The notes under the pieces: generated by a model
Databases searched by the model: none
What the model was told of the DNA's origin: nothing
What the model saw: the letters and a program-made list of their open reading frames with translations, nothing else
Program-made: the position numbers and the translations under genes
Source: Cerasibacillus terrae
GTDB lineage: Bacteria; Bacillota; Bacilli; Bacillales; Amphibacillaceae
NCBI RefSeq assembly: GCF_008039555.1
Contig: NZ_VDUW01000015.1
Span: 1 to 55,150, forward strand
DNA: 55,150 bases
Direction: 5' to 3'
In this document: in pieces, positions 8,363 through 15,692 of the stretch
How positions within the stretch are numbered: the first letter of the stretch is position 1
Layout: every line of letters begins with the position of its first letter

Positions 8363-8399
8363 AAATTCTTTCGTACTTCTTGTGCGAAAGAATTTTTTT
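8363..8399 (+). terminator. Terminator after lysW
   Basis: AAATTCTTTCG pairs with CGAAAGAATTT around a short loop, and the right arm runs into seven T residues. It starts a few bases after the stop codon. Confidence 0.9.
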
Positions 8400-8553
8400 A
8401 TCGCAGACTAACTGGCTGTAAGACCTCCACATCAAGAATTCGAGCTACTGACAGAATTATAAGTGGAGGATCAACAACCAGTAAAGACCCGATTCGTTCA
8501 ACTAACAATCAGTGGGAGTTGAAGAAAACTCTCGCTGATTGAAGTTTCACTTT
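8397..8553 (+). repeat. Two-hairpin dispersed repeat, copy 1 (full length)
   Basis: This is a full copy of a ~150-bp family. Hairpin I pairs CTGGCTG (8412-8418) and the CCTCCAC block with GTGGAGG and CAACCAG. The linker contains CCCGATTCGTTCAACTAA. Hairpin II pairs CAATCAGTGGGAG with CTCTCGCTGATTG around GAAGAAAA. The end is GAAGTTTCACTTT. There is no open frame of note. It lies between lysW and the next promoter. Confidence 0.88.
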
Positions 8554-8605
8554 GTCATCATATACTATATGATATTAATTATTTTTTTGTTTAAAATAAT
8601 TAATC

Positions 8606-8635
8606 ATTGTCAAATATTCAAAACTATTTGACAAT
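8606..8635 (+). promoter_or_regulatory. Palindromic operator candidate over the NSS transporter promoter
   Basis: ATTGTCAAATA (8606-8616) and TATTTGACAAT (8625-8635) are perfect 11-base inverted repeats separated by eight bases. The right arm contains the whole -35 hexamer of the promoter at 8628-8656. A dimeric repressor bound here would block RNA polymerase. Confidence 0.65.
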
Positions 8636-8656
8636 AGGAAGTACTAGCATTATAAT
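8628..8656 (+). promoter_or_regulatory. Sigma-A promoter of the NSS transporter operon
   Basis: TTGACA at 8628-8633 and TATAAT at 8651-8656 are both perfect and 17 bases apart. The leader to the start codon is about 90 bases. Confidence 0.85.
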
Positions 8657-8753
8657 AAAATAACATATTTAAGGAAAAGGTCTCAATATTTCCATGTAAG
8701 AGATATGATTTACACTAAATTATTTGAATATTACAACGAAGGGGGAGGTTCAT

Positions 8754-10283
8754 ATGGAAAATCGGTCACAATGGGGAACAAGGGCTGGCTTTATTTTGGC
8801 GGCAGTTGGTTCAGCAGTAGGGCTAGGAAATATTTGGCGTTTTCCTTCTGTCGCATATGAAAATGGAGGTGGTGCATTTTTCATTCCATATTTAATTGCA
8901 CTTCTAACTGCAGGTATTCCTATTTTGATTATGGAGTTTACAATGGGACATAAATACCGTGGTTCAGCTCCACTTACATTTCGAAGGGTTAACAAAAAAG
9001 CTGAATTTATTGGTTGGTGGGGTGTCCTAGTTGCATTTGTTATATCTACTTATTATTCCGTAATTGTTGCTTGGGCTATGTCATATTCTGTTTTTTCATT
9101 CAAATTAAATTGGGGATCAGATACAGGTGCATTCTTCGGAGATTATACACAATCTGTAGTTGAACCAGGTCAGTTTGGAAGTTTTGTACCAGGTGTTCTT
9201 ATTCCTTTAGTTATCGTTTGGATTATAATTCTAGGAATTTTGTTTAAAGGTGTTAAAAAAGGAATCGAAATTGCTAATCGTATTATGATTCCACTACTAT
9301 TAGTTGTCTTTTTATTAATTGTTATCCGTGCAGTTACATTACCAGGTGCCTTAGATGGATTGGAAGCATTTTTTAAACCGGAATTTAGTAAGATTATGAA
9401 AGGGGAAGTCTGGGTAGCAGCATATGGACAAATATTCTTCAGTATGTCAATTGCGTTTGCAATTATGATTACGTACTCTAGTTACTTACCTAAAAAGTCA
9501 GATATTACAAATAATGCCTTTATAACTGGATTTGGTAATTCTAGTTTTGAATTATTAGCTGGTATTGGGGTATTCTCTGTATTAGGATTTATGGCGAGTC
9601 AGCAAGGTGTTTCTGTAGGTGAAGTTGTTGATGGAGGAGTAGGTTTAGCCTTTGTTGTATTCCCTGCAATTATCAATGAATTTCCGGCATTAAATGAATT
9701 GTTTGGGTTTTTATTTTTCTTCTCACTTGTGCTTGCAGGACTGACATCTCTCATGTCAATCTCGGAAACATATATTTCAGGATTAATCGATAAATTTAAT
9801 ATATCCCGTGGAAAAGCTGTTGCTTTTGGTGGTGGATTGGCTGCTGTTATTTCCATCATCTATTCTACACAAGGTGGCTTATTCTTCTTAGATGCTGCTG
9901 ATTATTTTATTAATCACTTCGGTGTCGCGATGTTAGGATTAGTAGAAGTTGTATTGATTGCTTGGATTCTTCGTAAGGTTGGTGAATTAAAAGAGCATGC
10001 CAATGGAGTATCAGATATTAGGGTAGGTGCATGGTGGACCATTAGTTTAGGGGTTATTACACCAATCATTTTAGGGTATATGATGTTCGATCTGTTAAAA
10101 CAAAACTTAACCAGAGCATTTGATACGCCAACAGGAAATTACGAGGGATACTCTGATTTGTTTATCCTATATGGTGGTTGGGCGGTTGCAGGTGCAGCAT
10201 TAGTAATCGGGATTTTAATAAGTGTTATGAAATGGAAAAAAAGCACAAATACAAATGAAGAACAGATGAAGGAGGCTAAATAA
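8754..10283 (+). CDS. Sodium-dependent NSS-family amino acid transporter
   Basis: This 509-residue polytopic protein of the neurotransmitter:sodium symporter (LeuT-fold) family has the hallmark first helix near residues 12-40, containing AAVGSAVGLGNIWRFP, which in LeuT forms part of the sodium and substrate sites. SMSIAFAIMITYSSYLP near 228 is the conserved helix 6 region. Its partner gene, metS, overlaps the stop codon by one base, which points to a methionine/alanine-type MetP importer. The start is ATG at 8754 behind GGGGGAGG; an in-frame TTG at 8724 lacks a site. A promoter with an overlapping palindrome precedes it. The exact amino acid is not readable from sequence. Confidence 0.9.
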   Translation: MENRSQWGTRAGFILAAVGSAVGLGNIWRFPSVAYENGGGAFFIPYLIALLTAGIPILIMEFTMGHKYRGSAPLTFRRVNKKAEFIGWWGVLVAFVISTYYSVIVAWAMSYSVFSFKLNWGSDTGAFFGDYTQSVVEPGQFGSFVPGVLIPLVIVWIIILGILFKGVKKGIEIANRIMIPLLLVVFLLIVIRAVTLPGALDGLEAFFKPEFSKIMKGEVWVAAYGQIFFSMSIAFAIMITYSSYLPKKSDITNNAFITGFGNSSFELLAGIGVFSVLGFMASQQGVSVGEVVDGGVGLAFVVFPAIINEFPALNELFGFLFFFSLVLAGLTSLMSISETYISGLIDKFNISRGKAVAFGGGLAAVISIIYSTQGGLFFLDAADYFINHFGVAMLGLVEVVLIAWILRKVGELKEHANGVSDIRVGAWWTISLGVITPIILGYMMFDLLKQNLTRAFDTPTGNYEGYSDLFILYGGWAVAGAALVIGILISVMKWKKSTNTNEEQMKEAK

Positions 10284-10399
10284 TGAGTGTAAGTTCAATT
10301 TTTGTTATGATTACTGGAACACTTATTATATGGGGAGGCTTAGCAGCAAGCATTATTCATGCTGTACGTAAGTCAAAAGAATCCAAACTTGGTTCATAA
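10283..10399 (+). CDS. metS: MetS-family NSS transporter small subunit
   Basis: This 38-residue protein starts in a TAATG overlap with the transporter stop codon, with GGAGG ten bases upstream. It has a single transmembrane helix at about residues 5-26 and a basic cytoplasmic tail (HAVRKSKESK). Length, topology and position match the MetS small subunit, which is needed for activity of MetP-type methionine/alanine importers in Corynebacterium. Its presence assigns the larger gene to the two-component NSS subgroup. Confidence 0.85.
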   Translation: MSVSSIFVMITGTLIIWGGLAASIIHAVRKSKESKLGS

Positions 10400-10407
10400 A
10401 TAAAGAT

Positions 10408-10440
10408 GGCTGTCTAAAAAATCTCTTTAGACAGCCTGTT
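10408..10440. terminator. Bidirectional terminator between metS and lytH
   Basis: GGCTGTCTAAA (10408-10418) pairs with TTTAGACAGCC (10426-10436). It is T-rich on the plus side, and lies two bases from the lytH stop codon, so it can serve both converging transcripts. Confidence 0.75.
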
Positions 10441-10441
10441 A

Positions 10442-11425
10442 TTATTTATCTTTCGCCATTCGTTCCCATTTTCTTAAATACGGATATGGATCAAACGACC
10501 ATTCCTTTTCACCATTATCTTTATACATTCCGTAATGGAGGTGTGGCGGAAATTTACCGGATGTGCCAGGCGGTCCATAACCACTAGAACCTACACTACC
10601 GAGCACATCACCAGGTTTAACAATCATCCCAACCTTTACTTCGTCATCATACCCATTCAAGTGAGCATAATAATGATAAATATTATAAATATCTCGTACT
10701 CCAATTCGCCATCCACCATATAAATTCCAGCCGAGCATCTCTACCACTCCATATGTGGTGGACTTAACAGGTGTCCCATAATTTGCAAAGATATCTGTCC
10801 CCTCATGAATACGTAAGCCACCAAAGCCACGTGGGTCTCCAAATGTACTACGATAACTAAAATTATGTTGAAGAGATACTGGGAAATCACGATCTGTTAA
10901 ATAAATATGTTTGAACTTTTTAAAAACTTTAGCCGTGTTTTTAATCGTATGCACGGTTAGTTCACGTTGATAATAATTCCACAATCCAATTTTAATATCA
11001 TCTTCTGTTGGCCCAGATTCTAAAAGGATTTGTGCCATGGTGTACAAAATATCCTCAGGGTTTTCCGGGTCTGCTTTTCCGTCTCCATTTCCATCTTTCC
11101 CTTTTCCATCAAATAAGGTAATGATTTGTTCATCCTTGATAAGGGGATAATTTCCAATCCCATACCAAACTTCAGGCTGTATGCGTATAGAGACAAGTTG
11201 ATCATCGGGTAAGTTTTTATGAATCTGTCTTTCATATTGATCAATTGCAGCAATATAGTACCATGGCAGTTGTGTAAGTGTCTCTGTTTTCTTATATAGG
11301 GACATCCGCTGTTCATACAAATCATCCATTTCTTTTTCTTTTGCATATCCTGTTTCGTTTGGTTGTACAAAGAAAAAAATGGTACATGAGAAAATGAGAC
11401 AGAAAAGATATTTTTTTATAGACAT
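10442..11425 (-). CDS. lytH: M23-family peptidoglycan endopeptidase LytH
   Basis: This 327-residue exported protein has a signal peptide or anchor at residues 4-22 and a C-terminal LytM/M23 domain. Zinc ligands are visible in RIHEGTDIFANYG (H and D) and PHLHYGMYKDNG (second H of HLH). B. subtilis LytH (YunA) is an L-alanine-D-glutamate peptidase that trims spore cortex peptides under sigma-K; the length agrees. A calcium-like loop rich in D and G (GKGKDGNGDGKADPEN) lies near residue 105. It sits beside the yun/yut genes as in B. subtilis. The start ATG is 13-15 bases from AAAGGGG, rather far, so the exact start is uncertain. Confidence 0.87.
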   Translation of the reverse strand: MSIKKYLFCLIFSCTIFFFVQPNETGYAKEKEMDDLYEQRMSLYKKTETLTQLPWYYIAAIDQYERQIHKNLPDDQLVSIRIQPEVWYGIGNYPLIKDEQIITLFDGKGKDGNGDGKADPENPEDILYTMAQILLESGPTEDDIKIGLWNYYQRELTVHTIKNTAKVFKKFKHIYLTDRDFPVSLQHNFSYRSTFGDPRGFGGLRIHEGTDIFANYGTPVKSTTYGVVEMLGWNLYGGWRIGVRDIYNIYHYYAHLNGYDDEVKVGMIVKPGDVLGSVGSSGYGPPGTSGKFPPHLHYGMYKDNGEKEWSFDPYPYLRKWERMAKDK

Positions 11426-11560
11426 GTATAGTTATGAACGCCCCTTTCTTAAATATTAATGGTATAGCTGTTTTTCGTCATTACTTGCTATCTGAGCATA
11501 GATTGGATAGGCTACTTTGCTCCCTGATAACAATAATTTTCTGTATAAAACAACTATGAT

Positions 11561-12103
11561 TTAATCACCTTGTGGAGATTTTTCCATTTCTTTAATAATA
11601 GAATCAATGGTGTTTTGATAATCATTTGTGTCTGTTGTTTGATTGTGTAAACTGTGTAAATCGTCGATTAAATTATGATTATCTGACACATAAATATCAA
11701 AGTATCTTGGTAATAAAGACATTGCTGTTTTTCTCGCAAATTCTGCTGTTTCCTCATCACTATTTTCGTTATCTTCATCTTTCTCATAGGCGATTAAAAC
11801 TTCATTTCCTGTCACAAGTGTAGCAACTTCTTGAAATGAATCATTCTTTAATAAAACCCTTGTAACCATATCAGCTAATGCATGGCGGTCTACAGTAATT
11901 TGTGCATTTTCATCTTCATTTACCTGTTCTTTCTTATAATTCACATAGCCTAATCGTTTATCAAAATCAGGGTCAACAGATTGGTTCGCTCCAGGATTCA
12001 ATTGGTTATTTAAGTGCTCTCTTTCGCTTACTAAATCATTGTCCTCTGCACAGCCAGTAATAACAACAAGACAAATGAACAATGTAAGAAGTAACCCTCT
12101 CAT
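11561..12103 (-). CDS. yutC: YhcN/YlaJ-family sporulation lipoprotein YutC
   Basis: This 180-residue lipoprotein has signal peptide MRGLLLTLFICLVVITGC with the lipidated cysteine at residue 18. The family fold follows: a short acidic, asparagine-rich region, then the YhcN-like domain with VDRHALADMVTRVLL near 70 and TAMSLLPRYFDIYVSDN near 128. Relatives are found in spore membranes of Bacillus. It is divergent from yutD, as in B. subtilis. The start follows GGAGGAGATAC. The function is not known in detail. Confidence 0.88.
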   Translation of the reverse strand: MRGLLLTLFICLVVITGCAEDNDLVSEREHLNNQLNPGANQSVDPDFDKRLGYVNYKKEQVNEDENAQITVDRHALADMVTRVLLKNDSFQEVATLVTGNEVLIAYEKDEDNENSDEETAEFARKTAMSLLPRYFDIYVSDNHNLIDDLHSLHNQTTDTNDYQNTIDSIIKEMEKSPQGD

Positions 12104-12307
12104 GATGTATCTCCTCCATCATAAAAATTATTGTGACTTAGGTACAGGTGACATGAAAAGCCATCTTTACTAAGTCTTCTTTACGATTAGTTTGGGATAT
12201 AATCATAAAATCATACCAAAAATAATTTGTTAGTAACCGTTCTTTAAAAAATATGATAAACTAAACGAAGAGTAAGACGGCGAAAGCAAAGTGGAAAGGA
12301 GAATTTA

Positions 12308-12592
12308 ATGATTATATTGGATGGCTATGCCTATGAATTAATAAAAAATAAGCAGGATGGTTTTGTAGAGAGTGCTTTAAAAGATAGGTACTCTGATATT
12401 CTAAAGAAATATGATTATATTGTTGGAGACTGGGGATATGATCAACTGCGTTTAAAAGGTTTTTATGAGGATAAAAGCAAAAAAGCATCATATGATACAA
12501 AAATCAGTGCTTTAGATGATTATTTATATGAGTATTGTAATTTTGGTTGTGCTTATTTTGTGCTTAAAAAAGTAGGAAAAGCAGTAAAGTAG
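12308..12592 (+). CDS. yutD: DUF1027 protein YutD
   Basis: This 94-residue protein matches B. subtilis YutD closely, with SDILKKYDYIVGDWGYDQLR near residue 29 and LYEYCNFGCAYFVLKK near 74. The two cysteines in CNFGC are a conserved family feature. The fold is small and cytoplasmic and the role unknown. Translation starts at ATG behind GAAAGGAG. The stop codon lies inside a perfect palindrome shared with the converging next gene. Confidence 0.9.
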   Translation: MIILDGYAYELIKNKQDGFVESALKDRYSDILKKYDYIVGDWGYDQLRLKGFYEDKSKKASYDTKISALDDYLYEYCNFGCAYFVLKKVGKAVK

Positions 12593-12608
12593 TTACTTTA
12601 CTGCTTTT
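12577..12608. terminator. Bidirectional terminator overlapping two stop codons
   Basis: AAAAGCAGTAAAGTA and its exact complement TACTTTACTGCTTTT are separated by almost nothing. The stop TAG of yutD (12590-12592) and the stop of the opposite gene (12598-12600) both lie within it. Each direction ends in a short T-run. Confidence 0.8.
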
Positions 12609-12873
12609 CATCTGTTTCTTCATTTCTGCTATTTAATGGATGTGCCCCATCTGCTTGTCTTGGTAAACCCTCATGTCTGTCCTTATCAGGATAAACAAAG
12701 GCACTTGAGCGATATTGCCCCTCTTCCCATGGTGTGGACTTTCCGGTGACAGCTTCTTCTTTATTAAAAGGGGAGCCATACGTACCTTCTGGAAATTCCT
12801 CTGGGATTAATTCGTTACGCATTTTGCGAACATTAGGAAAATCACTGTACTTCTCTTCATCCTCTTTTCCCAT
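12598..12873 (-). CDS. Small acidic cytosolic protein of unknown function
   Basis: The protein is 91 residues, very hydrophilic, without membrane segments. It is rich in E, P and G, with motifs PEEFPEGTYGSPFNKEE and KSTPWEEGQYRSSAFVYPD, and looks intrinsically disordered. I recall similar unnamed cytosolic proteins in other Bacillaceae, but no function. The start chosen is ATG at 12873, eight bases after AAGGAGG; a GTG at 12882 lies within the ribosome binding site. It converges on yutD and shares its terminator. Confidence 0.75.
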   Translation of the reverse strand: MGKEDEEKYSDFPNVRKMRNELIPEEFPEGTYGSPFNKEEAVTGKSTPWEEGQYRSSAFVYPDKDRHEGLPRQADGAHPLNSRNEETDEKQ

Positions 12874-13026
12874 ATTGATCACCTCCTTGATTTATAATGT
12901 ACATAAACAACATATATATACTTGTCCATTATTGGCGTATCTAAAATACATTCCATAATTAATGTAACGAAAATCATTTAATGCTATGATAGAGAGGAGA
13001 GAATTACAGACAGGGAGGATATAGAT

Positions 13027-13467
13027 ATGTATTTTGTAGAACGTAGTAAGATTGAAAAAACATTAATATATATTGAAGAACATTTGGAGGAATTAGGGAA
13101 ATATGCGTATGAATCCCGTGTCGAAGAACTTGCATTAGAAAGAATTGGTCATGTACTAATTGAAGCTATTATAGATACTGGAAATTTAATGATTGATGGA
13201 TTTATTATGAGAGATCCGGGTAGTTATGAGGATATTATTGATATATTAGTTGATGAAAAGGTAATTCCAGAGCAGGAAATAAATGCATATAAAGAGGTTA
13301 TTCAATTGCGAAAAATGCTTGTTCAAGACTATTTACAATTGGATATAGTTGATTTAAAGGATAAACTTTTAAAAAACAAGAAAGTACTTGATCAGTTCAG
13401 CACCCATATTCGTAGCTACTTAGAAAATGAATTAGGTGTGGCAAATGCATTTTCTAGAGAATCGTGA
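13027..13467 (+). CDS. yutE: DUF86 / HepT-like protein YutE
   Basis: This 146-residue all-helical protein belongs to the DUF86 family, with LERIGHVLIEAIIDTGN near residue 37 and FIMRDPGSYEDIIDILVDE near 60. HepT toxins of this family carry an RX4HXY motif. Here the corresponding segment is R95-KMLV-Q100-D-Y102, so histidine is replaced by glutamine, as I also recall for B. subtilis YutE. No MNT-type antitoxin gene lies next to it. It is probably not an active HepT toxin. The start follows CAGGGAGGATATAGAT. The next gene starts 12 bases later, so the two are likely cotranscribed. Confidence 0.88.
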   Translation: MYFVERSKIEKTLIYIEEHLEELGKYAYESRVEELALERIGHVLIEAIIDTGNLMIDGFIMRDPGSYEDIIDILVDEKVIPEQEINAYKEVIQLRKMLVQDYLQLDIVDLKDKLLKNKKVLDQFSTHIRSYLENELGVANAFSRES

Positions 13468-13479
13468 AGGTGATATCTA

Positions 13480-14121
13480 TTGAAAAAGATAACTTCTGTT
13501 AAACAAAAATTGTTAAATATATTGAAGAAAGAACCTGAAGCAACAATGGATGACATAATGGTTCATTTCACTATTTCGGATATTGCTGTACGAAAACATA
13601 TTCGGCAATTGGAAACAGAAGGATTTATACAGAAGAAGAAATGTAAACAAGACATTGGTAGACCTTTTTATACGTATCGACTCACAAGAAAAGGTCATGA
13701 TTTATATCCAAATCAATATAAACAATTACCGACGGAACTACTCGATGATTTGCAAGAAATTGCTGGAAAAGAAACAGTAAACAAATTATTTGAAAAGCGG
13801 TTGGAAAGAGAAAAAGTTGTTTTTAAAGAAAAACTAAACCGTGAAGATTACGAAAAACAACTGAAAAAATTTGTTACTCTTCAAAATGAACGTGGATATA
13901 TGATCGAACTTCAAAAGGCTGATGATGGAAATTATATTATGAAAAACTTTCATTGTCCTGTATACCATCTTGCCGAAAATTACCAACAAATTTGTTACTA
14001 TGAAGAAAAGTTATATAAACAATTATTTCCAGAAAAAAAATTCCATGCATCTCGTCAAATAACAAAAGGTGATAATGTTTGTGAGTGGAAAATAACAGCA
14101 CGAAAAAAAGATGAGGGATAG
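13480..14121 (+). CDS. SufR-like winged-helix regulator with candidate Fe-S cysteines
   Basis: This 213-residue protein has an N-terminal DeoR/ArsR-type helix-turn-helix at about residues 5-70, with a wing at GRPFYTYRLTRKG. The middle is charged and helical. The C-terminal part holds C159-P, C172 and C201 in the arrangement C-X12-C-X28-C, with EEKLYKQLFP and GDNVCEW. This closely resembles the ligand pattern of SufR, the Fe-S-binding repressor of sulfur-assembly genes in cyanobacteria and actinobacteria; C55 may be extra. It starts at TTG seven bases after GAAGGTGA. Fe-S scaffold genes yutI and yutM lie 4-5 kb away. Targets are not visible. Confidence 0.82.
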   Translation: MKKITSVKQKLLNILKKEPEATMDDIMVHFTISDIAVRKHIRQLETEGFIQKKKCKQDIGRPFYTYRLTRKGHDLYPNQYKQLPTELLDDLQEIAGKETVNKLFEKRLEREKVVFKEKLNREDYEKQLKKFVTLQNERGYMIELQKADDGNYIMKNFHCPVYHLAENYQQICYYEEKLYKQLFPEKKFHASRQITKGDNVCEWKITARKKDEG

Positions 14122-14138
14122 TTTACCCTCATTTTTTT
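14111..14138 (+). terminator. Terminator after the SufR-like gene
   Basis: ATGAGGG pairs with CCCTCAT around an eight-base loop, followed by seven T residues. The hairpin overlaps the stop codon. Confidence 0.85.
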
Positions 14139-14168
14139 CAGGCAAATTGTAGGAATGGGGGAATATAA

Positions 14169-14942
14169 ATGAAAACATATGGAGGCTATATCATCGATTT
14201 AGATGGTACAATGTATAGAGGAAACCAAGTGATTGATGATGCACCACAATTTATTCAAGGGTTAGTTGAGAAAAATCGCTCCTACGTATTTTTAACGAAT
14301 AATTCAACAAGAACACAAGAACAGGTTGCTTCTAAATTAAATGCAATGGGTATTCAAGCATCACCAGAACAAATTTGTACAACAAGTATGGCAACAGCTA
14401 AGTATATTAAAAAACAGAAAAAGGATGCACGTTGTTATGTAATTGGAGAAAGTGGATTATCTGCTGCTATTCAAGAGGAAGGATTACAACTAGTTCATAA
14501 TGAGAACTGTGACTATGTGATTGTTGGCTTAGATAGAGAAATTACATATGAAAAGCTTGCAATTGGTTGTTTAGCAATTCAGCAAGGTGCAGTGTTTATT
14601 TCAACAAATAGTGATGTAGCTATACCAAGTGAAAATGGCTTACTCCCTGGAAATGGCTCTTTAACCTCTGTATTAACGGTTGCTACAGGAAAACAGCCCA
14701 CTTTTATTGGAAAGCCAGAAAAAATCATTGTGGAAGAAGCATTGCGATTACTTGGAATAAAACCGGAAGATACCCTAATCGTTGGTGACAATTATGAAAC
14801 AGATATAAAAGCAGGCATTGCTGCGAATATAGACACATTAATGGTATTTACAGGGGTTACTCCATATGAAAAGTATGAAAAACTGTCAAAAAAGCCGACA
14901 TATCATGTGAAGAAACTTCAAGAATGGATGAAAAATATATAA
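14169..14942 (+). CDS. yutF: HAD-superfamily IIA phosphatase YutF (NagD-like)
   Basis: This 257-residue cytoplasmic phosphatase has HAD motif I at residues 10-14 (DLDGT), motif II as TNNST near 43, the conserved lysine of motif III in GKPEK near 180, and motif IV in VGDNYETDIKAG near 204. The length and the C2-type cap in the middle fit the HAD-IIA family with NagD, AraL and YutF. Such enzymes hydrolyse small phosphorylated metabolites. The specific substrate is unknown. It starts behind AATGGGGG. The 20-bp repeat array begins about 20 bases after its stop. Confidence 0.9.
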   Translation: MKTYGGYIIDLDGTMYRGNQVIDDAPQFIQGLVEKNRSYVFLTNNSTRTQEQVASKLNAMGIQASPEQICTTSMATAKYIKKQKKDARCYVIGESGLSAAIQEEGLQLVHNENCDYVIVGLDREITYEKLAIGCLAIQQGAVFISTNSDVAIPSENGLLPGNGSLTSVLTVATGKQPTFIGKPEKIIVEEALRLLGIKPEDTLIVGDNYETDIKAGIAANIDTLMVFTGVTPYEKYEKLSKKPTYHVKKLQEWMKNI

Positions 14943-14960
14943 GAAGAATCCTAATATAAA

Positions 14961-15052
14961 CGCTCAAATCCCGATATCGCGCCAGAAATCCCGATATATA
15001 CGCTCAAATCCCGATATCACATCAGAAATCCCGATATATATGCTAAAATCCA
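14961..15052. repeat. Short array of the AATCCCGATAT 20-bp unit
   Basis: AAATCCCGATAT occurs at 14966, 14986, 15006 and 15026, exactly 20 bases apart, and a decayed fifth unit (AAAATCC) follows at about 15045. CGCTC and CCAG/TCAG alternate between copies, giving the same 40-bp super-period as the array at 141-391. It lies between the converging yutF and yutG genes. Confidence 0.93.
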
Positions 15053-15070
15053 ATAGTTAACAACAGATAG

Positions 15071-15104
15071 AGAAGCAGGCCAATATAATAAATGGTCTGC
15101 TTCT
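15071..15104. terminator. Hairpin between yutF and yutG
   Basis: AGAAGCAGGCC (15071-15081) pairs with GGTCTGCTTCT (15094-15104) with one G-T pair. Neither side has a long T-run, so efficiency is uncertain. It is five bases from the yutG stop. Confidence 0.6.
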
Positions 15105-15109
15105 TATGA

Positions 15110-15610
15110 TTAATTTTCTTCTTCCCATGAGTGTGCAAGACGACTTGAAGCTGCTGCTGCAATGGCACCAACGATATCATCTAAAAATGTATGACATTCC
15201 CCTGTTGAGCGATCATTTAAATGTTCGAGAATTCCCGGCTTCTGTTTATCAATATACCCATAATTCGTAAATCCAATGGAACCATAGACATTTACGATAG
15301 ATAAAGCAATGATTTCATCGACTCCATATAGTCCTTCATCTGTATCAATTAATTTTTGTAATGGTTGTTCTAGCTTTTTTTGTTCTGCCAATTTATCTAA
15401 TTGAATTCCAGTCAAGATTGCATTTTGTACTTCGCGTTTAGAGAGTACTCTATCTACATTTTCTAGGCAGAGTTCCATTGTTAAATCCTTATGATAGCTG
15501 GATTGCAAATAATAAACCAGTTCTGCAATATGATCTAAAGTAATTCCCCGTTCTTTTAATAGTTCTCTTGCTTTTAATTCTACTTCACTTTGTTTTTTTG
15601 GTTTGTTCAT
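15110..15610 (-). CDS. yutG: PgpA-family protein YutG
   Basis: This 166-residue soluble protein is related to phosphatidylglycerophosphatase A. The N-terminal half has KARELLKERGITLDHIAELV. The C-terminal half has IIALSIVNVYGSIGFTNYGY and DDIVGAIAAAASSR, the conserved PgpA-like helices and acidic residues. Unlike E. coli PgpA it lacks obvious membrane segments, so phospholipid phosphatase activity is not certain. The start ATG follows TAGGTGAAATAAA. It is divergent from yutH, as in B. subtilis. Confidence 0.85.
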   Translation of the reverse strand: MNKPKKQSEVELKARELLKERGITLDHIAELVYYLQSSYHKDLTMELCLENVDRVLSKREVQNAILTGIQLDKLAEQKKLEQPLQKLIDTDEGLYGVDEIIALSIVNVYGSIGFTNYGYIDKQKPGILEHLNDRSTGECHTFLDDIVGAIAAAASSRLAHSWEEEN

Positions 15611-15692
15611 TTTATTTCACCTATCCTTTCAGATAAATATAATAATTTAATTCATGGTATCCACATACATTTACAAATAGGGGAGGGATTAT

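Noticed and set aside
11426..11560. Sigma-K promoter for lytH
   Set aside because: CATTAATATT on the minus strand is only a rough match to CATANNNTA and no convincing -35 is present.
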